From the NCBI RefSeq assembly GCF_037975245.1, contig NC_092574.1:4830713-4894712 (forward strand): a DNA stretch of 64,000 nucleotides, written 5' to 3'. This DNA is from Apostichopus japonicus. Lineage: Eukaryota; Echinodermata; Holothuroidea; Aspidochirotida; Stichopodidae. Positions 59,161 to 64,000 of this stretch are shown here, one piece after another (position 1 is the stretch's first letter; each line of letters starts with the position of its first letter). A program made the position numbers and the translations under genes. The notes under the pieces were generated by a model that was not told the origin of the DNA, did no database searches, and worked only from the letters and a program-made list of their open reading frames with translations.

Positions 59161-59950
59161 GCATTCATTCATTCATTTGTTCATGCATTCATTCAATGTT
59201 TCATTCATTCATACATTCTTTCATTTATTCATTCATTCGTGCATTAATTTATTCATTCATTTATATTCATGCATTCATTCTTTCATTCCTTCAAAAATTC
59301 TTTCATTTATTCATTCATGCATTCATTTTGTCATGCATTCATTCTTTCATGCATTCATTCTTTCATTTATTCATTAATGCTTTCCTTTATTAATTCATGC
59401 ATTCATTCATTCTTTCATGCATTCATTCTTTCATTCATTATTTCATTCATTCATGCATTCATTTCAGTCATTCATTCATTCATTAATGCATTGATTCTTT
59501 CATGCATTCATTCATTCTTTCATGCATTCATTATTTCATGCATTCATTTCATTTATCATTCATGCATTCATTCATTCGTTCATGCATTCATTCTTTCATG
59601 CATTCATTCATTCATTATTTCATCCATTCATTCTTTCATTTATTCATTCATTCGTGCATCCATTTATTCATTCATGCATTCATTTATTCTTACATGCATT
59701 CATTCTTTCATTCCTTCATGCAATCATTCATTATTTCATACTTTCAAAAATTCTTTCATTTATTTGATCATGCATTCATTTATTCATTCATGCATTCATT
59801 CTTTCATGCATTCATTCTTTCATTCATTCATTCTTTCATGCATTTATTCATTAATGCATTCCTTTATTCATTCATACATTCATTCTTTCATGCATTCATT
59901 CTTTCATTCATGCATTCTTTCTTTCATTCATTATTTCATTCATTCTTTCA
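59161..59950. repeat. TTCA/TTCATGCA-type microsatellite, about 790 bp
   Basis: Almost entirely made of ATTC tetramers with frequent ATGC and TTT interruptions. All three plus frames are open for long distances (up to 234 codons of H, S, F, I), which is an artefact of the repeat. Confidence 0.95.
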
Positions 59951-60885
59951 ATGAGTTCCTTGAAAGAAGTTAAATGGTTGATAAAAATATATATAACGGT
60001 AATTTCATACCAAATCTGCACTTGGAGTTTTTGACTGCTGTAATTGAATCAATGGAAAAAAACAAACATTGGATATTTCATTAAATTAGACAAATGTATG
60101 AGGCTCAGAGACATTTTATGATTGTGTACAATGTAAACTGGGAGATGAAAGGGTCTGCAAGTCTTACAAGGCTTGCCAATGCACATTGAAATCACTGTGA
60201 GCTAAATAAATAAGACTTTTATCAACTTATAGTGACTGGTTCAACAAGTCAAATTATTGATTTATCTGTTAAAGGGATGCAATCTGGAAAGACCCTCAAT
60301 TGGTGAAAGGGATAATATTACATTATGCAATTGTACAGGCTATTAGCGCTATAATAGTGGTAACTCGTCACCGTTCACCGTTGTTACCTATAAATAGACG
60401 GTACTAGTCAGTCCTTAAAACGATTTAAAGAGTAGCCTACAGTACACAGTTGTGTACGGAAAAAGCCTGCCTATAGTTACATTATGGCGAAAGGTAAATT
60501 TGGTGGATTGATGCTTAGATATGTGGCGAAAGAAAGAAAGAATACAGTGTAAGCATATACATTAAGACAAATTTTGAATGCTCTGGGTGAAGTTACAGAT
60601 TTGTGCACACGTGTACAGTTTAGGGACTATTGATACACAAGAGCTATTACTTAAGTTGTTCCTGATTGGTTTCAAATTGCACTTCAACTGGTTTTGAAAG
60701 GATGTATCACAGCATGATTTTGCTTACTGCTTATTATTTATATCATTGTAATATGAGAACCTACTTTCCTTAATCCTTTTTTTTAACGGTTTAAATTGTC
60801 TAGCAATTGCAATGAAAATGTCACCAATCTATGTACTAGTTCAATATCACTGTATACCTGACACTATGTACCGTTAGTATCATCC

Positions 60886-60963
60886 GTCCATTGCGGCAGC
60901 TGTATTTTACGATGATTTTTTATGGTCCATTGCGGCAGCTGTATTTTACGATGATTTTTTATG
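60886..60963. repeat. 39-bp perfect direct duplication
   Basis: GTCCATTGCGGCAGCTGTAT begins at 60886 and 60925; the two 39-bp copies are identical or nearly so. Confidence 0.9.
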
Positions 60964-62244
60964 GTAATATTTCAAGGATAGTCTTTGATATGGATATACA
61001 GTATGACAGATATGAAGAAGAATTAAGGAGAAGAAGAAATGTCAAACTTCTTGTTAAATTACTTCTACATCTTTGACTTCTCTTTAGATATTGAGTAATT
61101 ATGCAAATGAGTTGCAAAATCTTGGATGATTTGAAGCACAGATCACAAAGATAGTTATGCATATATTTATGATTTGTACTGACAAAAATAAGAACTGAAT
61201 TTTTTTCACTTGATGTATTTAGAGCTTAATAGCAACTGGAAAACATGTTTCTTTTCTTCGTTTTTCCATCTTGCAAATGGCAGTAATTTTCAATGTAAAC
61301 ATAAACATAACAGCTATGATTATGCAATGGAGAGCACTTAAGTGTTAAAAAAATTATTTTACAAGTTTAACAGATTGATAGTACTGTGCAGTAGTAATAC
61401 ATAGGACTGGCACTTTGCATGGTCAGGGGGCATATTAGCACGTAGAGGGATTGCTGGATAAGAAATTTAGAATGAACATTCTTTCATGATTTGGGGGAGG
61501 AAAGATACACTTATGGACAATGGAAGCATCTGGGGAGAGCATAAGGGCAACAATATATATAGGTGCATGCATGGTGGCAAATTTGCAAGGTTTTTTTCTT
61601 TCTTTCTGGTTGCCTCTTGGACAACCAGGTCAGGTTATCTGAACAGCAAATTTGGTTGCCCACAAAAATGTAGTGAAATAGCAAAGATTTATGTATACAT
61701 ACACTGTATTAAAGTAGAGAGTGATACTATCACCAGCTTTGGGCTAGTAAATCTCCACTTCTGGTGGATCATAGGCCAACCACTAATTTTGGTTTATTTC
61801 AGTTTACATTTCCAAGTGATGGAGGGTTATACCATTATTGGTACCTGTATATTTAGGGGTATTTAATTACAATTTACCCAATCTGAATTTAATGTAACAA
61901 CTAGTTGTCCATGGGACTACCGTACCTCAAAGGCTGCAGTTTAGTGTCTGAACAGAAATATGGTTTTCTCAGATGACCCGGACGACCCCGATGACCGTTA
62001 ATTATGTGCCCCGCAGGTTTCATCATCAAGGGAATGGGAGGGATGAATGTTTACATCAGAGAACCAGAAAATTAATACTAATGGGATGAATGGACTCTGC
62101 TCTTTATCATTTGTACTGTGGTTGTACTGTACTCATTGTGCTCTTGTTCTGTGCTCTCTGTTTCGATCAAAAACTTCAAAGGTGACAGGTCTGTGGCATA
62201 TCAAGTGATTCTAACTGCGTTTACTTTGTTATGATATCTTCCAG

Positions 62245-62648
62245 GTATTCAACCTCCACTGTCCAACGTGTGCCTTGGTGTCCAGCTCTGGGAGGATTTT
62301 GGGTTCGAATGCAGGGAGCGAAATTGACAGACATTCATGCGTGGTCCGGATGAATAGCGCACCCACACTGGGCTTTGAAAAGGACGTGGGGTCCAGAACA
62401 ACGGTTCGGGTCTCGTCCTTTGTGTCCGTGATGGCGATGCAAAGAAACAATCATTCATTTATATTTGGACCGGAAAGAGGTGTTTATAACTTGTATTGGG
62501 GCTTGGATAAAAAACAGCATGCAAAGAAGCTGAAAACATTAACAGACGAAGTCAAGAAAAACGGCACACATACAGAGGTCTATTACCAGCAGTTAGAAGG
62601 AGAAATATTTCTAAATCAACATTTCTATGAGATGACTGGACAAGACAT
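62245..62648 (+). CDS. ST6GALNAC-like: Sialyltransferase (GT29, ST6GalNAc III-VI type): sialyl L-motif exon
   Basis: It follows a TATCTTCCAG acceptor in phase 0 and ends before GTAAGA with two bases left over. It contains the sialyl L motif, which binds the CMP-sialic acid donor: CPTCALVSSSGRILGS, then EIDRHSCVVRMNSAPTLGFE, then KDVGSRTTVRV. CALVSSSG and the RMN.APT...DVG.RT pattern match the ST6GalNAc III-VI branch of family GT29. Further on, VYNLYWGLDKK and HFYEMTGQD match the WG and the [ED]TGKD landmarks of that branch. Two more sequons (NHS, NGT) are present. The S, III and VS motifs, needed for catalysis, must lie in exons beyond 64000. The frame is intact, so the gene looks active. The minus-strand open frames over this exon are shadows. 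Confidence 0.9.
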
Positions 62649-62759
62649 GTAAGAATTCTTTTTATCTACGAGATTTTCAAGATGCACGTGCCTACCCAGA
62701 CATTGCATCTTCTGTGTTCTCCAGTGTGTCTTCTTAGTAGATGCCATTTCTCTCGTCAT

Positions 62760-63123
62760 TTAAAGGCATTGAAGACTTGCCCCAAACCGCGTGCCGCGCT
62801 CTGAAAAAGTTAACTTACCGTTGCTTGCAAGTGACGTTTTCTTCTTGTCGCTACAAAATGCAGACAGTAATGAAACTGATACTTTGTTATCTTTTATGTA
62901 GACCTGAGATGTCCATCGCTGCTATGTACACTATGTTGTGGGTATTGACCGTAGCTGTATGTATCGACTGTACACTAGTGTCTAATTACCGACGGTAGCA
63001 AGCTGTGTGTGTATTTTCTGGGATCGATAGTGGTGTCTAACACTTCTGTTACACCTCATTCGAAACTAGGTTAGATTACCGGCATGAGACGTTTCTTTGT
63101 GCGCGAGTCTTCACACCCTTTAA
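62760..63123 (-). mobile_element. TTAA-flanked MITE, copy B (inverted relative to copy A)
   Basis: Flanked by TTAA at 62760-62763 and 63120-63123. Plus-strand ends are AGGCATTGAAGACTTGCCCC and GCGCGAGTCTTCACACCCT. It matches 42101-42474 along its whole length in reverse (for example TGTTACACCTCATTCGAAACT, TACACTAGTGTCTAATTACC). It lies in the intron just after the L-motif exon, 20 kb from copy A. Confidence 0.85.
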
Positions 63124-64000
63124 CCTTTCACGTTAGCCCCACTTTGAGCACATATAGACTCTCCAACAGGCCATGGGCTTGAGAAGTCTAATCAATTGAT
63201 TGATGGGTCCTTCAAATTCCCTATCCTCATTGGGTCCTACAAATTTACTTCGCTCCTCGCTTACCTGTCTCCCCACAACCTTAGCACCCTCATTCTACCG
63301 CGCCTAGAATGTCCTGGTAACCTTTTAACACTGTGCACCCTCTGTGACCCGGCTTCACGGGTCACCGCCCATCCTCATTCTACCAACCAAAGCGTCTACA
63401 TCGTATATTTTCGAGCGGATCTTTTTCCACCGAATTTCGTCCACTTTTGGTTTCTAGGATCGGAAATTTTTTCCCATCCACTGTTCTTGGAAGCTTTTGA
63501 AGCCTTTGCAGCCCAATAAGTATCCTTTTCTTATTCTAAAAGAGGTTTTAGGGCTGTTTTCTCGGGAGCGGCATTCGCTCCGTTTTTTCTGTGCAAAACA
63601 CTAGCACTGGTAGCAGTTCCGCGAATTGTTTACCGTAGTTACGCTAGTTCCCGCCTTTTTTGGCTACACACGCTATTGCGTTAGTTCTTTCCCTCACCCG
63701 TTGTTTAGTTGTTAACTACTCTACTTCTCTTGTTTTTCATGTGATAACTGCATGCTTTGATTCTTTGGTTTGGATAAGATCATGTCCAGATCATTGGATA
63801 ATCATACCCTATTATTACTTGCAGGATCAATTTGTCAGGTAATTACTATGGTAATTGACCTTAGTGGCTAGTTTCTACCTACCATTATAACATGGGGATG
63901 AGGCTTAATTTGCTTTGAAGGCCCATGGTATGCACTGTCCCATTCACACAAATGTATGACCGTGGTGTACCCTAACTGAGTTTGTGTAATGCGGTCCATA
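63124..64000. other. Intronic region with an unidentified pyrimidine-rich segment
   Basis: 63180-63720 is C/T-rich and GC-richer than its surroundings, with a long open plus frame (63196-63519) that resembles nothing known. Repeated words (ATCCTCATTSKRCC at 63216-ish and 63371-ish) hint at an old repeat or LTR. No exon recognised. Confidence 0.3.

Larger units (their letters stand above)
56517..62244 (+). other. ST6GALNAC-like: Sialyltransferase intron, 5.7 kb
   Basis: GT-AG intron between the two recognised exons. It contains a TTCA-type microsatellite (59161-59950), a 39-bp duplication (60886-60963) and a short palindrome TGACCAGGATAT/ATATCCTGGTCA (58251-58310). The plus frame 61486-61866 (126 codons) has no similarity or splice support and is treated as chance. 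Confidence 0.7.

Noticed and set aside
59269-59973. Open frames of 122-234 codons rich in H, S, F and I
   Set aside because: Produced by the TTCA-type microsatellite in all three frames.
61486-61866. 126-codon plus frame in the sialyltransferase intron
   Set aside because: No recognised motif, no convincing splice sites and no similarity to sialyltransferases; a chance frame is likely in 5.7 kb.
62229-62458. Two overlapping minus frames
   Set aside because: Antisense shadows of the conserved L-motif exon.

Overview
The window looks like AT-rich nuclear DNA of a marine invertebrate. An echinoderm (possibly a sea cucumber) or another deuterostome fits the intron-split genes, the mix of hAT, LINE and SINE repeats, and the frequent TAGGCCTA-type motif near 23.3-24.9 kb. 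This placement is an inference. There are no operons; almost all open frames in the region are chance or repeat-encoded.

Two protein-coding genes are recognised, both partial. (1) On the minus strand, two consecutive 3' exons of SRP68 (signal recognition particle subunit) lie at 14122-14200 and 12613-12943. They join in phase, but the last exon carries a 32-bp tandem duplication that shifts the frame before the conserved C-terminus. (2) On the plus strand, two consecutive exons of a GT29 sialyltransferase of the ST6GalNAc III-VI subfamily lie at 55953-56516 and 62245-62648. They encode the membrane anchor, a long N-glycosylation-rich stem and the sialyl L motif; the rest lies past 64000. Four or five more exon candidates with splice signals (21931-22048 minus, 34022-34114 minus, 47319-47387 plus, 48284-48482 minus, 49299-49438 plus) are not assigned to a family.

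Repeats dominate. 2.7-7.96 kb is a patchwork: an inverted-repeat element, a hAT-like element, a LINE scrap, a tandem foldback family and a Tx1/L1-like LINE fragment. 8.0-10.56 kb is a regular 162-bp tandem array of 14 tRNA-like units, each with A box, B box and T-run terminator. A Jockey-superfamily LINE (14.4-18.75 kb, minus) sits in an SRP68 intron. At 19.4-21.2 kb one hAT element is nested in another, each with a near-perfect 8-bp target duplication, next to a 69-bp satellite. 26.2-27.3 kb repeats much of the 3.5-5.3 kb composite. Further on are two clean hAT MITEs with perfect 8-bp duplications (28.6 and 46.3 kb), a tRNA-derived SINE (33.3 kb), a LINE reverse transcriptase interrupted by a 1.16-kb 33-bp minisatellite (39.3-41.5 kb), a pair of inverted TTAA-flanked MITEs (42.1 and 62.8 kb), CR1/L2-type LINE ends (43.3 and 52.8 kb), a 42-bp minisatellite (51.2 kb), a solo LTR (54.0-54.6 kb) and an 800-bp TTCA-type microsatellite inside the sialyltransferase intron (59.2 kb).

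All alignments and foldings here were done by eye; exact identities and boundaries are approximate unless target duplications fix them.
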